From contig NZ_LN831025.1 of NCBI RefSeq assembly GCF_001457695.1, forward strand, positions 186,001 through 250,000: a stretch of DNA of 64,000 bases. Direction: 5' to 3'. Position 1 is the first letter of the stretch. Each line of letters starts with the position of its first letter. The notes beneath the pieces are model-generated. The model saw nothing but the letters and a program-made list of their open reading frames with translations. It ran no database searches and was not told the origin of the DNA. This stretch comes from Campylobacter jejuni. GTDB taxonomy: Bacteria; Campylobacterota; Campylobacteria; Campylobacterales; Campylobacteraceae. Below are positions 1 to 8,671 of this stretch, piece after piece. Both the position numbers and the translations under genes were made by a program.

Positions 1-413
1 TCTTTTTTACTTACTTTTGGAGTTTGATATTCAGGGATGAGTTTTTCATAACCCTCAAGTTTAATTTCAGGTTTAAAAGAAAGTATTAACTCAGCAATAA
101 TTTCTCCATCTTTACGATCAAATTTTTCAAAATATGGCTCACCTACAAGCTCTTTACTTTCTTTTTTAAGTTCTTGTAAAGCATTATTTACAGCGGATTT
201 AAAAAGATTTTGTTCTGCATCTTGAGTGAGTTCTCTTTCATATCTTTTAAGTACAGCACTTACAGGAACTTTTCCTGGTCTAAAACCGTCCATTTTTACA
301 CTTTTAGAAGCTTTTTTTGCTAAATTTTCTACTTCACTTTTGATCATTCCTGAAGGAATTTTTACACTAGCAGTCGCATTAACAGAATCTAGTTGCTTTG
401 CCTTTACTTCCAT
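1..413 (-). CDS. tig: Trigger factor (partial, N-terminal part)
   Basis: This is the first 137 codons of trigger factor, the ribosome-bound chaperone that meets nascent chains at the exit tunnel. It also has peptidyl-prolyl isomerase activity in its middle domain. The leftward frame opens at ATG 411-413, with an AAGGA ribosome site just upstream. The ribosome-docking loop GFRPGKVP is visible near residues 40-47, which fixes the identity. The rest of the gene lies beyond the left edge. It is divergent from folE, and the 142-base gap holds a strong inverted repeat in the tig leader. Confidence 0.96.
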   Translation of the reverse strand, partial: MEVKAKQLDSVNATASVKIPSGMIKSEVENLAKKASKSVKMDGFRPGKVPVSAVLKRYERELTQDAEQNLFKSAVNNALQELKKESKELVGEPYFEKFDRKDGEIIAELILSFKPEIKLEGYEKLIPEYQTPKVSKK

Positions 414-433
414 AGTTTTTTTCCTTATAAAAT

Positions 434-462
434 AAAATTTGCTTTCAATGATAGCAAATTTT
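434..462 (-). promoter_or_regulatory. 10-bp perfect inverted repeat in the tig leader
   Basis: AAAATTTGCT at 434-443 and AGCAAATTTT at 453-462 are perfect complements separated by 9 bases, about 20 bases upstream of the tig start. It could be an RNA hairpin in the tig mRNA leader or a dyad operator. No U-run follows it on the tig strand, so a simple terminator is unlikely. Its role is inferred only. Confidence 0.45.
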
Positions 463-555
463 TCCTTATTGCTTGCATAAAATTTTAAAGTAATTTATGA
501 TAAAATTGCAATATTACATTATTATTAAAATATAAAAATATTTTTGGAGAAAAAT

Positions 556-1128
556 TTGCAAAAAAAATTTGAAGATTGTGTTAAAACTATGCTTGAAATT
601 ATAGGAGAAAATCCAAATCGTGAAGGACTGATTAAAACACCAAATCGTGTTTTTAAAGCTTATGAATTTCTTACTAGTGGTTATACGCAAAATGTCAAAG
701 AAATTTTAAATGACGCTTTATTTGAAAGCTCTAATAATGAAATGGTTTTAGTGCGTGATATGGAATTTTATAGTCTTTGCGAACATCATCTTTTACCTTT
801 TTTTGGGCGTGCTCATGTAGCCTATATTCCTAATAAAAAAGTAGTAGGTTTAAGCAAAATTCCACGCCTTGTAGAGGTGTTTGCAAGAAGACTTCAAATT
901 CAAGAACAACTTACCGAACAAATCGCACAAGCTTTAATGGAAAATGTCGATGCTAAAGGTGTTGGCGTAGTCATAGAAGCAAGACATATGTGTGTTGAAA
1001 TGCGTGGAGTGCAAAAAGCTAATTCCACCACTACAACTTCAGCTTTGCGTGGAATTTTCTTGAAAAATGAAAAAACTAGAGAAGAATTTTTTTCTCTCAT
1101 AAACTCTGCTAAACAGGTAAGATTTTAA
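556..1128 (+). CDS. folE: GTP cyclohydrolase I
   Basis: FolE converts GTP to 7,8-dihydroneopterin triphosphate, the entry step for folate and, in many bacteria, for queuosine. The protein is 190 residues when started at TTG 556, which sits 5 bases after GGAGA (546-550). An in-frame TTG at 544 lacks such a site and is rejected. Zinc ligands expected for the family are visible: Cys75 and His78 in CEHH, and Cys146 in RHMCVEMRG. The stop overlaps the fliI start by one base (TAATG), so the two genes are probably translationally coupled despite unrelated functions. Confidence 0.96.
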   Translation: MQKKFEDCVKTMLEIIGENPNREGLIKTPNRVFKAYEFLTSGYTQNVKEILNDALFESSNNEMVLVRDMEFYSLCEHHLLPFFGRAHVAYIPNKKVVGLSKIPRLVEVFARRLQIQEQLTEQIAQALMENVDAKGVGVVIEARHMCVEMRGVQKANSTTTTSALRGIFLKNEKTREEFFSLINSAKQVRF

Positions 1129-2513
1129 TGAATCTTGAAAAACTACGCTCCAAACTTGGTAAAGAAAATTTAAGTGCTATCTTTGGAGAGATTACAAAAA
1201 TTTCTGCTACAAGTATAGAAATTCGTGGGCTTAAAACAGGGGTTGGAGATATAGTGAAGTTAGTTTCCAATGAAAATGAAAATTTAAACACTCTAGCTAT
1301 GGTTGTAGAAATCAAAGAACAATTTAGCTATTTAAGCCCATTTTCTTTTATAGAAGGTTTTAAAATAGGCGATCGTGCTTTTATAAGTGATGCAGGTATG
1401 CAAATAGGCGTTAGCGATGAACTTTTAGGCAGGGTAGTAGATCCTTTTATGCGTCCAAAAGATGGTAAAGGAGCTATAGAAGTAAGTAAATATATGCCTA
1501 TAATGCGTGCACCTATTGATGCGATGAAAAGAGGGCTTATAGAAGAAGTTTTTCCCGTGGGTGTTAAAACCATAGACGCGCTTTTAACTTGTGGTGTAGG
1601 ACAAAAACTTGGTATTTTTGCAGGAAGTGGGGTAGGAAAATCCACTCTTATGGGAATGATAGTTAAAAATTCCAAAGCTCCTATAAAAGTAGTGGCACTC
1701 ATAGGAGAAAGGGGGCGTGAAATTCCTGAATTTATACAAAAAAATTTAGGTGGAAAGCTCGATGATACAGTGATTATTGTTGCTACAAGTGATGATAGTG
1801 CTTTAATGCGTAAATACGGTGCTTTTTGCGCAATGAGTGTGGCAGAATACTTTAAAGAACAAGGTAAAGATGTACTTTTTATCATGGATAGTGTAACACG
1901 TTTTGCTATGGCGCAAAGAGAAATAGGACTAGCTCTTGGAGAACCTCCTACAACCAAAGGTTATCCACCAAGTGTTTTAAGTCTTTTGCCTCAACTCATG
2001 GAAAGAACAGGTAAAGAAGAAGGTAAAGGCACTATAACAGCCTTTTTTACCGTTTTAGTAGATGGAGATGATATGAGCGATCCAATCGCCGATCAAAGTC
2101 GTTCTATCTTAGATGGACACATTGTTTTAAGTCGTGAATTAACAGACTTTGGAATTTATCCTCCTATTAATATACAAAACTCTGCTTCAAGGGTGATGAG
2201 TGACATTATAAGTCCTGAACACAAACTTTGGGCAAGAAAATTTAAGCGTTTAAACTCGCTTTTAAAAGAAAATGAAGTATTGCTTCGCATTGGCGCTTAT
2301 CAAAAAGGAAGTGATAAAGAACTTGATGAAGCTATTTCTAAAAAAGAATTTATGCAAAAATTCTTAGGACAAAATCCTGAAGAAAGCTTCGAATTTAATC
2401 AAACTTTAGAGTTTTTAAGTCAAATTGATACACCAAATACTCCTTTGCCACCAACTCAAAATATAAATGTAGGAAGTGCAAGTGCAACCTTGCCTAATCC
2501 TAATTTAAAATAA
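1128..2513 (+). CDS. fliI: Flagellar export apparatus ATPase FliI
   Basis: FliI is the cytoplasmic ATPase of the flagellar type III export apparatus. It is related to the F1 beta subunit and works with FliH and the export gate. The 461 residues show a P-loop (AGSGVGKST, about 165-173), GERGRE at 193-198 and a Walker B region (VLFIMD) ending at Asp254. Length and motif order are normal. It starts inside the folE stop codon (TAATG) and converges with purF only 2 bases downstream. No other flagellar gene is adjacent, which is typical of the scattered flagellar genes of Campylobacter. Confidence 0.96.
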   Translation: MNLEKLRSKLGKENLSAIFGEITKISATSIEIRGLKTGVGDIVKLVSNENENLNTLAMVVEIKEQFSYLSPFSFIEGFKIGDRAFISDAGMQIGVSDELLGRVVDPFMRPKDGKGAIEVSKYMPIMRAPIDAMKRGLIEEVFPVGVKTIDALLTCGVGQKLGIFAGSGVGKSTLMGMIVKNSKAPIKVVALIGERGREIPEFIQKNLGGKLDDTVIIVATSDDSALMRKYGAFCAMSVAEYFKEQGKDVLFIMDSVTRFAMAQREIGLALGEPPTTKGYPPSVLSLLPQLMERTGKEEGKGTITAFFTVLVDGDDMSDPIADQSRSILDGHIVLSRELTDFGIYPPINIQNSASRVMSDIISPEHKLWARKFKRLNSLLKENEVLLRIGAYQKGSDKELDEAISKKEFMQKFLGQNPEESFEFNQTLEFLSQIDTPNTPLPPTQNINVGSASATLPNPNLK

Positions 2514-2515
2514 AA

Positions 2516-3853
2516 TTATTTAATAAAATAATCTCCATCAAAACTGATTAAAGAATATTTCCTTTCATTGCCTATACTTTGAGTTAATTCTTCTATACTT
2601 AAAAAACTTAGCGTATCGGCTTCTACATATTCACGCACTTCTTCAGCATTTTTATTTGCACTGATAAGTTCTTCAAAAGTTGGAGTATCTATACCATAAG
2701 TATCAGGAAATTTGATCTCAGGACAAGCTATGGCAAGATGGATTTTGCTTGCTCCTGCAGTACGAAGTAAGGAAATTATTTTTTTAGAAGTAGTACCACG
2801 CACCAAGCTATCATCAATGACTACGATTTCTTTACTTTCTAAAACTTTACGCATAGGGTTAAGCTTTAATTTTACTTTTAAATTTCTAAGCTCTTGAGTT
2901 GGCTCTATAAAAGTTCTTCCTACATAATGATTTCTTACTATTGCCATTTCAAGAGGGATTTGTAAATATTGAGCAAAACCTATAGCTGCACTTACTCCAC
3001 TATCTGGCACAGGCACGACAAAGTCTGCTTTATAAGCAAATTTTTTAGCTAAAGCTTCGCCCATTTTTTTACGCACTTCATACACGCTTTTGCCTTCTAC
3101 TATGCTATCAGGTCTAGCAAAATAAATGTATTCAAAAGCACAAATTCTAGGAGTTTGAGAAAAAAGTTCTATGCTTTCAAATTTATCATTTCCTTGAGTA
3201 AAAATAAGCATTTCCCCTGGTTTAACATCACGAATAAATTCAGCCTCTATAAGATCAAAAGCACAAGTTTCACTAGCAACTATATAGCCTCCATCTTTTA
3301 AACGCCCTAAAGACAAAGGACGCACCCCATGAGGATCTCTTACAACATAAAGTTTATCTTTGCTTGCTAAAACAAAACAATAAGCTCCTATACATTCTTT
3401 TAAACTCTCAATAAATCTATCTTTTAGACTTTCTTGCTTGCTTCTTGCGATAAGATGGACAACATTTTCTGTGTCCATATTGGTTTGAAAAATAGCCCCA
3501 TCTTGAATAAGTCTTGATCTTACCTCTTCTTTATTGACTAAATTTCCATTATGTGCTAAAGCAATATCACCTAAAACTGAAGTAGCTACTATGGGTTGGG
3601 CATCGTTTAAACTTGAATTTCCTGCTGTAGAATAGCGATTATGCCCTATAGCGATTTCACCTTCTAAAGTTTTTAGATTATCAGGATTAAAAATTTGACT
3701 CACTTCACCTTTAGCTTTAATAGTCTTAATATTTTTACCATTACTCACACTAATACCACTTGCCTCTTGCCCACGGTGTTGCATAGCAAAAAGCGCATAA
3801 TACGCATAAGTACTAGCATTTTTTGAATTAATAACTCCTACAACTGCACACAT
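2516..3853 (-). CDS. purF: Amidophosphoribosyltransferase
   Basis: PurF makes 5-phosphoribosylamine from PRPP and glutamine, the first step of purine synthesis. The 445-residue protein begins Met-Cys-Ala, so Cys2 is placed to become the N-terminal nucleophile of the glutaminase domain after Met removal. HRGQEASGI (about 26-34) and HNRYSTAG (71-78) belong to that domain. The PRPP loop of the synthase domain is VIDDSLVRGTT at 345-355. The start lies one base from the stop of the upstream dapB, so dapB and purF are likely co-transcribed leftward. Confidence 0.96.
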   Translation of the reverse strand: MCAVVGVINSKNASTYAYYALFAMQHRGQEASGISVSNGKNIKTIKAKGEVSQIFNPDNLKTLEGEIAIGHNRYSTAGNSSLNDAQPIVATSVLGDIALAHNGNLVNKEEVRSRLIQDGAIFQTNMDTENVVHLIARSKQESLKDRFIESLKECIGAYCFVLASKDKLYVVRDPHGVRPLSLGRLKDGGYIVASETCAFDLIEAEFIRDVKPGEMLIFTQGNDKFESIELFSQTPRICAFEYIYFARPDSIVEGKSVYEVRKKMGEALAKKFAYKADFVVPVPDSGVSAAIGFAQYLQIPLEMAIVRNHYVGRTFIEPTQELRNLKVKLKLNPMRKVLESKEIVVIDDSLVRGTTSKKIISLLRTAGASKIHLAIACPEIKFPDTYGIDTPTFEELISANKNAEEVREYVEADTLSFLSIEELTQSIGNERKYSLISFDGDYFIK

Positions 3854-3854
3854 T

Positions 3855-4583
3855 TTAAATTCCTAAAAAATCATTGATTGAATACATTTTTGCTTCTTGC
3901 TTACTAAGCCAAATAGCGATTTTAATCGCACCTTTAGCAAAAGTCGCCCTTGAAGTAGCGGTATGATTAAGTTCTAAAAATTCTCCATCTTCATAAAAAC
4001 CTACTGTATGACGTCCTACTATATCGCCACCCCTTAAACTCATCACGGTAATCTCATCTTTGCTTCTTTCACCTATAATGCCATCTCTTCCACTTACTCT
4101 TACTTTTTCAAGTTCTAAATTTCTAGCTTTTGCTACACTTTGAGCTAAAGTCATAGCTGTACCACTTGGTGCATCTTTTTTATGGCGATGATGCATTTCT
4201 AAAATTTCTATATCAAAATTTTTTAACATTTGACTAGCTTTACTAGCAAGATAGTTTAAAACCGCAACACCTAAAGACATATTGGTCGCATAAAAAATCG
4301 GCATCACTTCACTAGCACTTTGCATCAAATGTAAAATTTTCTCATCAAGCCCTGTTGTACCTATTACCAAAGGTTTAGGCATAGTTCTTGCATAATTTAA
4401 AAGCTTATGAGTTCCACTTGGGGAAGAAAAATCAATAATCACATCGCTTTTTTCAAAAAGCTCTTCTAAATTTCCACCCTTATCATAAAGTATCGAAATT
4501 TGTGCTTGTGTTTCGCTTTTTAAACATTCTTTAATCTGTTTTCCCATTCGTCCTTTAGCGCCATAAATTCCTATTTTAATCAT
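3855..4583 (-). CDS. dapB: 4-hydroxy-tetrahydrodipicolinate reductase
   Basis: DapB catalyses the NAD(P)H-dependent reduction step in lysine and meso-diaminopimelate synthesis, feeding peptidoglycan. The 242 residues carry the nucleotide-binding [10 protein letters not shown] at 5-14. The family signature is the catalytic HHRHK at 131-135 followed by KDAPSGTA at 136-143. Length is typical. It runs head to tail with purF (1-base gap). About 60 bases separate it from the upstream rarA stop. Confidence 0.96.
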   Translation of the reverse strand: MIKIGIYGAKGRMGKQIKECLKSETQAQISILYDKGGNLEELFEKSDVIIDFSSPSGTHKLLNYARTMPKPLVIGTTGLDEKILHLMQSASEVMPIFYATNMSLGVAVLNYLASKASQMLKNFDIEILEMHHRHKKDAPSGTAMTLAQSVAKARNLELEKVRVSGRDGIIGERSKDEITVMSLRGGDIVGRHTVGFYEDGEFLELNHTATSRATFAKGAIKIAIWLSKQEAKMYSINDFLGI

Positions 4584-4645
4584 CTTTTTCCTTGAAAATA
4601 AAATATTGATTTTAGCATTTATTTTGTAAATTTTAAATAATAAAA

Positions 4646-5827
4646 TTAAGCTTTATGGTTTTTTAATTTATATAAATTATCTAACAATTTTACTTCTTCT
4701 CCTAAGCCCTTGCTATGATAAAATTTTAAATTTTTACTAAGATATTTTTGCTCTACCCAGCCACCAAAATCATGTGGATAAAGATAGTTTTGTTTTTCTT
4801 GATGATTGTTGTTAAGATAATTAGGTATTTCTAAAGCTTCATTATTTTTTACATAGTTTAAAGCTTCATTGATAGCTTTGTAGCTTGCATTAGATTTGAT
4901 TGTGCTTGCTAAATAAACTACGCATTGGGCTAGGATAATTCTTGCTTCAGGATAACCTATATTTTTAACAGCTTCTAGAGTCGAAACCGCTAAATTTAAA
5001 GCATTTGGATCGGCATTTCCGATATCTTCACTTGAAAAAATCACCAAACGCCTAGCGATAAAATCCGCACTTTCTCCTGCATCAATAAGTCTTGCAAGAT
5101 AATAAATAGCTGCATCAACGTCACTTCCGCGTAAACTTTTTATCATTGCACTTGTTAAAATATAATGTGTATCTTTTGAGCTAACACCTTCACTATTTAT
5201 GGTGTTGCGAAGTTTTTTAAGATTTTCAAGACTGATATGTTTTTCATCTAAAACCAAGACAAATTCAAGCAAATTTAGCATAGCTCTTGCATCAGCACTT
5301 TTAAGTAGAAAATCTTTAGCTTCTTTATCAATACTAAATTTCATTTTTTCTTGTACACGCAAGAGTAAAGTTTCAAGTTCCTTTACCCCTAAAGATTTAA
5401 ATTCAAAAAGCATGGAACGACTTCTTATACCAGAACTTAAAACAAAATAGGGATTTTCAGTGCTTGCGCCGATTAAAATTAAACGGTAATTTTCCATAGG
5501 AATTAAAAGCATTTCTTGTTGGGTTTTGCTAAGGCGGTGAATTTCATCAATAAAAATTAAAGGCTTATAAAGACTATTTTTATAATTATCTAAAATTTTT
5601 CTTAGTTCTTCGAGTTTAAAATTTCCTCCATCAAATTCATAAAAATCTAAGCCAAATTCTTTGGCTACAACTCTAGCAAAAGTTGTTTTTCCAGAACCTG
5701 CTGTTCCAAAAAAAATACTATGAGGAAGTTTTTGTAAAGCAGTAAATTTTTTGAAAATTTCTATAAGCTCATATTGTCCTAAAATATCATCAAAATTTTC
5801 AGGGCGAAAGGTCAAAGCTAGGCTCAT
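4646..5827 (-). CDS. rarA: Replication-associated recombination protein A (RarA/MgsA) AAA+ ATPase
   Basis: RarA is a clamp-loader-like AAA+ ATPase acting at stalled or gapped replication forks. The 393-residue protein starts with [17 protein letters not shown], the usual RarA opening. It has a P-loop GTAGSGKT (41-48), Walker [10 protein letters not shown] with Asp94-Glu95, and a C-terminal part ending in the family tail ([15 protein letters not shown]). It is slightly shorter than the E. coli protein. Its ATG overlaps the stop of the upstream gene by one base, so the two are probably coupled. Confidence 0.93.
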   Translation of the reverse strand: MSLALTFRPENFDDILGQYELIEIFKKFTALQKLPHSIFFGTAGSGKTTFARVVAKEFGLDFYEFDGGNFKLEELRKILDNYKNSLYKPLIFIDEIHRLSKTQQEMLLIPMENYRLILIGASTENPYFVLSSGIRSRSMLFEFKSLGVKELETLLLRVQEKMKFSIDKEAKDFLLKSADARAMLNLLEFVLVLDEKHISLENLKKLRNTINSEGVSSKDTHYILTSAMIKSLRGSDVDAAIYYLARLIDAGESADFIARRLVIFSSEDIGNADPNALNLAVSTLEAVKNIGYPEARIILAQCVVYLASTIKSNASYKAINEALNYVKNNEALEIPNYLNNNHQEKQNYLYPHDFGGWVEQKYLSKNLKFYHSKGLGEEVKLLDNLYKLKNHKA

Positions 5828-6954
5828 TAATTTAAATCCATATTTGAAAATTCACTACCATTAATTTTTAGCTGAGGATTGGCTAAGTTATCATAAGATA
5901 AATTTAGAAAAAAGTTATTATTTTCTTTTAAAAAATATTGATTTAAACCTCCATAATCTTTTGTCCAAGGAAAAATTTCATCAGGCTCATCTGAACTGAT
6001 AACTTGTAATTTTGCTTGATAAGAGTTGTTAATATTTAAATTGCCTTGTAGACTGATATTTTGTTTATTTTTTTCAAGAACTAAATTTTGTATTTCTAGA
6101 TCAAGATTTTTTTGAATAAAATGAGAGATATTGAAATTTGAGTAAAGAAATTTATTTATGGTTATATTAAATTTTGTTTTGTCAAAATTTAAATTCTGAC
6201 CCAATAAAGATTTAAGATCAATATCAATTTCATTGGATTTTCCTTGTATGTTTAAGTTTATTGTTGAATTTTCTTCATTAAAATTTACTTGATTTTTGCT
6301 ATAAAAAGAATTGATTTTATTGTTATCTAACATAAGATAATTAAAGTTGATCTCTTGTTGGCTATTGCTAAATAAATTTAACTCATAAAATTGTACAGGA
6401 TTGTTAAAAAATTGTTCATAATTTAAATTTTGCAATACAAATTTAGTATAAAATTGAGAAAAATTAATCATATCAAAATGTATTTTAATGTTTTTAATTT
6501 CTAAATTTTTATTCATTAAAGCTTCAATATATCCGCCGTTTATGATGGTATCTCCGCCTTCATTGCTTAAATTTATATCTTTAATATTTAGAAATATTTT
6601 AGAGTTGTTATCGTGTAATTTGAGAGTAAAAGTTCCTAATTTATTGTTTTTTAACACTTCATCTAAAAAATCAAAAGGATTTGTAAAATTTCCTTTTATA
6701 ATTTTATTTAAGAAAAAATAATTATTAAATTTAAGGTTGATTTTGGTTGAAAGCTGTGTATGAGAGTGATTTAAAGTAAAACTTCCTTTAGAGGTTAAAA
6801 AACCTTTTTTGAAGTAAATATCTGTAATTGTATAATCAGGATTGCTGTTTTTAATAAATTTATTAAATAAAAGTTCGTTAGTGTATCCTATATAAAATAT
6901 ATGAATAATAAAACCCAATATAAAACAAAAAACAATAAAAATCCATTTTTTCAT
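5827..6954 (-). CDS. Unknown N-terminally anchored, Asn-rich periplasmic protein
   Basis: The function is not recognised. The 375-residue protein has one N-terminal hydrophobic segment (about residues 4-23) after MKK, consistent with a membrane anchor or uncleaved signal. The rest is rich in Asn, Ile, Leu and Phe with alternating hydrophobic residues, suggesting an extended beta structure in the periplasm. The repeated short beta-like segments recall DUF945/YdgA-type or AsmA-like proteins, but no diagnostic motif supports this. It is cotranscribed with rarA (1-base overlap). It corresponds by position to Cj0199c. Confidence 0.75.
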   Translation of the reverse strand: MKKWIFIVFCFILGFIIHIFYIGYTNELLFNKFIKNSNPDYTITDIYFKKGFLTSKGSFTLNHSHTQLSTKINLKFNNYFFLNKIIKGNFTNPFDFLDEVLKNNKLGTFTLKLHDNNSKIFLNIKDINLSNEGGDTIINGGYIEALMNKNLEIKNIKIHFDMINFSQFYTKFVLQNLNYEQFFNNPVQFYELNLFSNSQQEINFNYLMLDNNKINSFYSKNQVNFNEENSTINLNIQGKSNEIDIDLKSLLGQNLNFDKTKFNITINKFLYSNFNISHFIQKNLDLEIQNLVLEKNKQNISLQGNLNINNSYQAKLQVISSDEPDEIFPWTKDYGGLNQYFLKENNNFFLNLSYDNLANPQLKINGSEFSNMDLN

Positions 6955-7062
6955 TATTTGCCTTAGATGAAAATATAAGTGTTATTTTATAAATTGCTTG
7001 TTAAAAAAGAGTTTAAATTTTTATTTAAGAGTGATGAAGTAGTTTGGCAAAGAATGATTTTT

Positions 7063-7087
7063 ATAAATCCCTTGTTAAGGGATTTAT
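7063..7087 (-). terminator. Hairpin after the small periplasmic protein gene
   Basis: ATAAATCCCTT (7063-7073) and AAGGGATTTAT (7077-7087) form an 11-bp perfect stem with a 3-base loop directly past the stop at 7089. No long U-run follows on the minus strand, so termination may be inefficient. Confidence 0.6.
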
Positions 7088-7088
7088 A

Positions 7089-7436
7089 TTAATAAGCTTT
7101 TTTATAACATTGAATTTCAATTTTTCTAGCTACTGGAATAGCCTGAGTATTTGGTGTAGCAGGTGTTCCATAAGAAATTTTACTTTCTAAAAAATTTCCA
7201 ACCTGTAAATCTTTAAAAGTTCCATATTTATCTGTTCCAAAAATACCACAATCATCCATTTCTATTTCGGTATTTGGTAGAACTTTTATAGCCATTTGTC
7301 CGCCATAAGTAGAGTCAATAAGCAAGGTTTTATTGTTATCATAAATTTGTGCAATAGTACCTTCAAGTTTTAGACTATCTGCAAAAAGCATTGAGCTAGC
7401 TAAAAGTGCTGATGCGAATAAAATACTTTTTTTCAT
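7089..7436 (-). CDS. Small periplasmic protein, DUF5666/OB-fold-like
   Basis: This 115-residue protein has a clear signal peptide (MKKSILFASALLASSMLFA, cleavage near residue 19). The mature part contains the pattern GTIAQIYDNNKTLLID, then a predicted Thr/Glu turn, then FKDLQVGNFLESK and ARKIEIQCY, which resembles small OB-like DUF5666 domains. Two cysteines remain in the mature protein (CGIFG and the C-terminal IQCYK) and could form a disulphide. A TATAAT-type -10 and an AAGGAGA ribosome site precede it. Function is unknown; it corresponds by position to Cj0200c. Confidence 0.8.
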   Translation of the reverse strand: MKKSILFASALLASSMLFADSLKLEGTIAQIYDNNKTLLIDSTYGGQMAIKVLPNTEIEMDDCGIFGTDKYGTFKDLQVGNFLESKISYGTPATPNTQAIPVARKIEIQCYKKAY

Positions 7437-7466
7437 AATTATTTCTCCTTAATGTAAAGTGATGAC

Positions 7467-7472
7467 ATTATA
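7467..7472 (-). promoter_or_regulatory. -10 box (TATAAT) for the small periplasmic protein gene
   Basis: On the minus strand TATAAT lies about 31 bases upstream of the start codon at 7436, after an AT-rich run. This is the usual form of a C. jejuni sigma-70 promoter, which lacks a strong -35. Confidence 0.55.
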
Positions 7473-7499
7473 AAATTTTTAAGTGAAGTGAATGTGAAA

Positions 7500-8116
7500 T
7501 TAAAAATTTTGACTTTCATAAATTAATACGCTTTGATTATTTTCAAAAAAAGTTTGTGGAAAAAGATATAAACCTTCGTTAAAAGGAGCTTTGATTAGAG
7601 TATATTGAAGATGAAATGGGGTAATGGAGTTAATAGATTGTTCTAAAAAAGTAGTGCAGTAAAAAGCATCTTTATCTGTACTTATGATAAATTTTCTGCC
7701 TAAATGTTCCAAAGCTTTAGTAACTATTTTTTGTTTGGTTTTTTCATCAAATTTTAATCTTTTAATAGCAATTTTATGACTCAGTTTTAAAAAATCATCC
7801 ATAGAGCTTAAGATAACTTGGTTTTTAGCATTTTTGTCATCATCTGTTGTAGCATGTATGAGTATAGTTGGAGAAGTTTTAACTACCATAGCGATATGAG
7901 AATAAGGGTTTTGACTTAAATTTTCTATTAAAAAACTTTCACTTCCTATTCCTGCACGAAAGACAAGATCGCCTATTTCAAGAAAAGGTAGATAGGGTTT
8001 TTGATGATTTGATTTGAAGGATTGGAATTTATAAAGAAACCCAAAATTCCAATCAATAAAAATAAAATTAAGAAAAAATATAAAATTTTATTTAAGTAAA
8101 ACAAGCCATTTTCCAT
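7500..8116 (-). pseudogene. YiiX-like NlpC/P60-superfamily hydrolase, frameshifted
   Basis: Two leftward frames together make one membrane-anchored protein. The first runs from ATG 8116 (overlapping the upstream gene) through a hydrophobic segment, about residues 8-29, and stops at 7973. The second continues with EIGDLVFRAGIGSESFL, then NPYSHIAMVV (candidate catalytic His) and FYCTTF (candidate catalytic Cys), ending at 7500. This order is that of the circularly permuted papain-like YiiX/YebB group. At the junction GATTT is tandemly duplicated (8006-8015), and removing 5 bases joins the frames exactly. It corresponds by position to Cj0201c. Whether the break is real or an error cannot be told here. 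Confidence 0.72.
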
Positions 8117-8476
8117 CTTTTTTAGCAAGAAAAACATTGCTGCTTTGATTATTATCATTGTTAAATAACACCAAAACTCTGATTTTAGCAGAATCTTCAT
8201 TGATTGTTTTTTCTTCAATTTGAATATCTTTAACACCACCCATTCTTTTTGCTTTGGCTGCATTTTCAGCAACAACTTGAGTGATTTTACCACTAACAAA
8301 TGTTTTTTCTTCATCACTTTTAGCTTCGCTAAGATCAATGTAACTCATAACAGATTTAGTATCACCACTGTAAAGATCTTTTGTAAAATTTTTAGCTAAA
8401 TCTTCAGGATTTGAAGAACCGCAAGCCACTAAAAAAAGGCAACTAAAGCCAAGAAAGAAAGTTTAAAAAATTTCAT
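8088..8476 (-). pseudogene. Small lipoprotein (DUF4878-like), one-base frameshift in signal peptide
   Basis: From ATG 8476 (after an AAGGA site) the frame reads a lipoprotein-type leader (MKFFKLSFLALVAFF) and then hits TAG. One extra T in the T7 run (8431-8437) would continue it as FFLVACGSS, a perfect lipobox, and join the remaining frame down to 8088 for 129 residues. That frame can also open at GTG 8429, but would then lack the signal. The mature part (DLAKNFTKDLYSGDTKSVMSYID, ending KDGKWLVLL) looks like a small DUF4878-type domain. The 3' end overlaps the next leftward gene by about 29 bases. It corresponds by position to Cj0202c. Confidence 0.75.
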
Positions 8477-8671
8477 TTTTTCCTTTGATAGTATAAATTA
8501 AAATATTCATAATTATAGCAAAATAATTCAAAATTATTTTTTTATTCTTGTTTATAATGGTTACATTAGAAAATATATTTTTTTCAAAAAGCTATAAATT
8601 TAAACACATATAAGTTGGACTTAAAATATCCTATTTTATTATCGAATAAAAATGATACAAAAGGATAGGAT

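Noticed and set aside
1328-1957. Long antisense open frame inside fliI (minus strand)
   Set aside because: It has no ribosome site or known motif and mirrors the codons of the conserved fliI gene.
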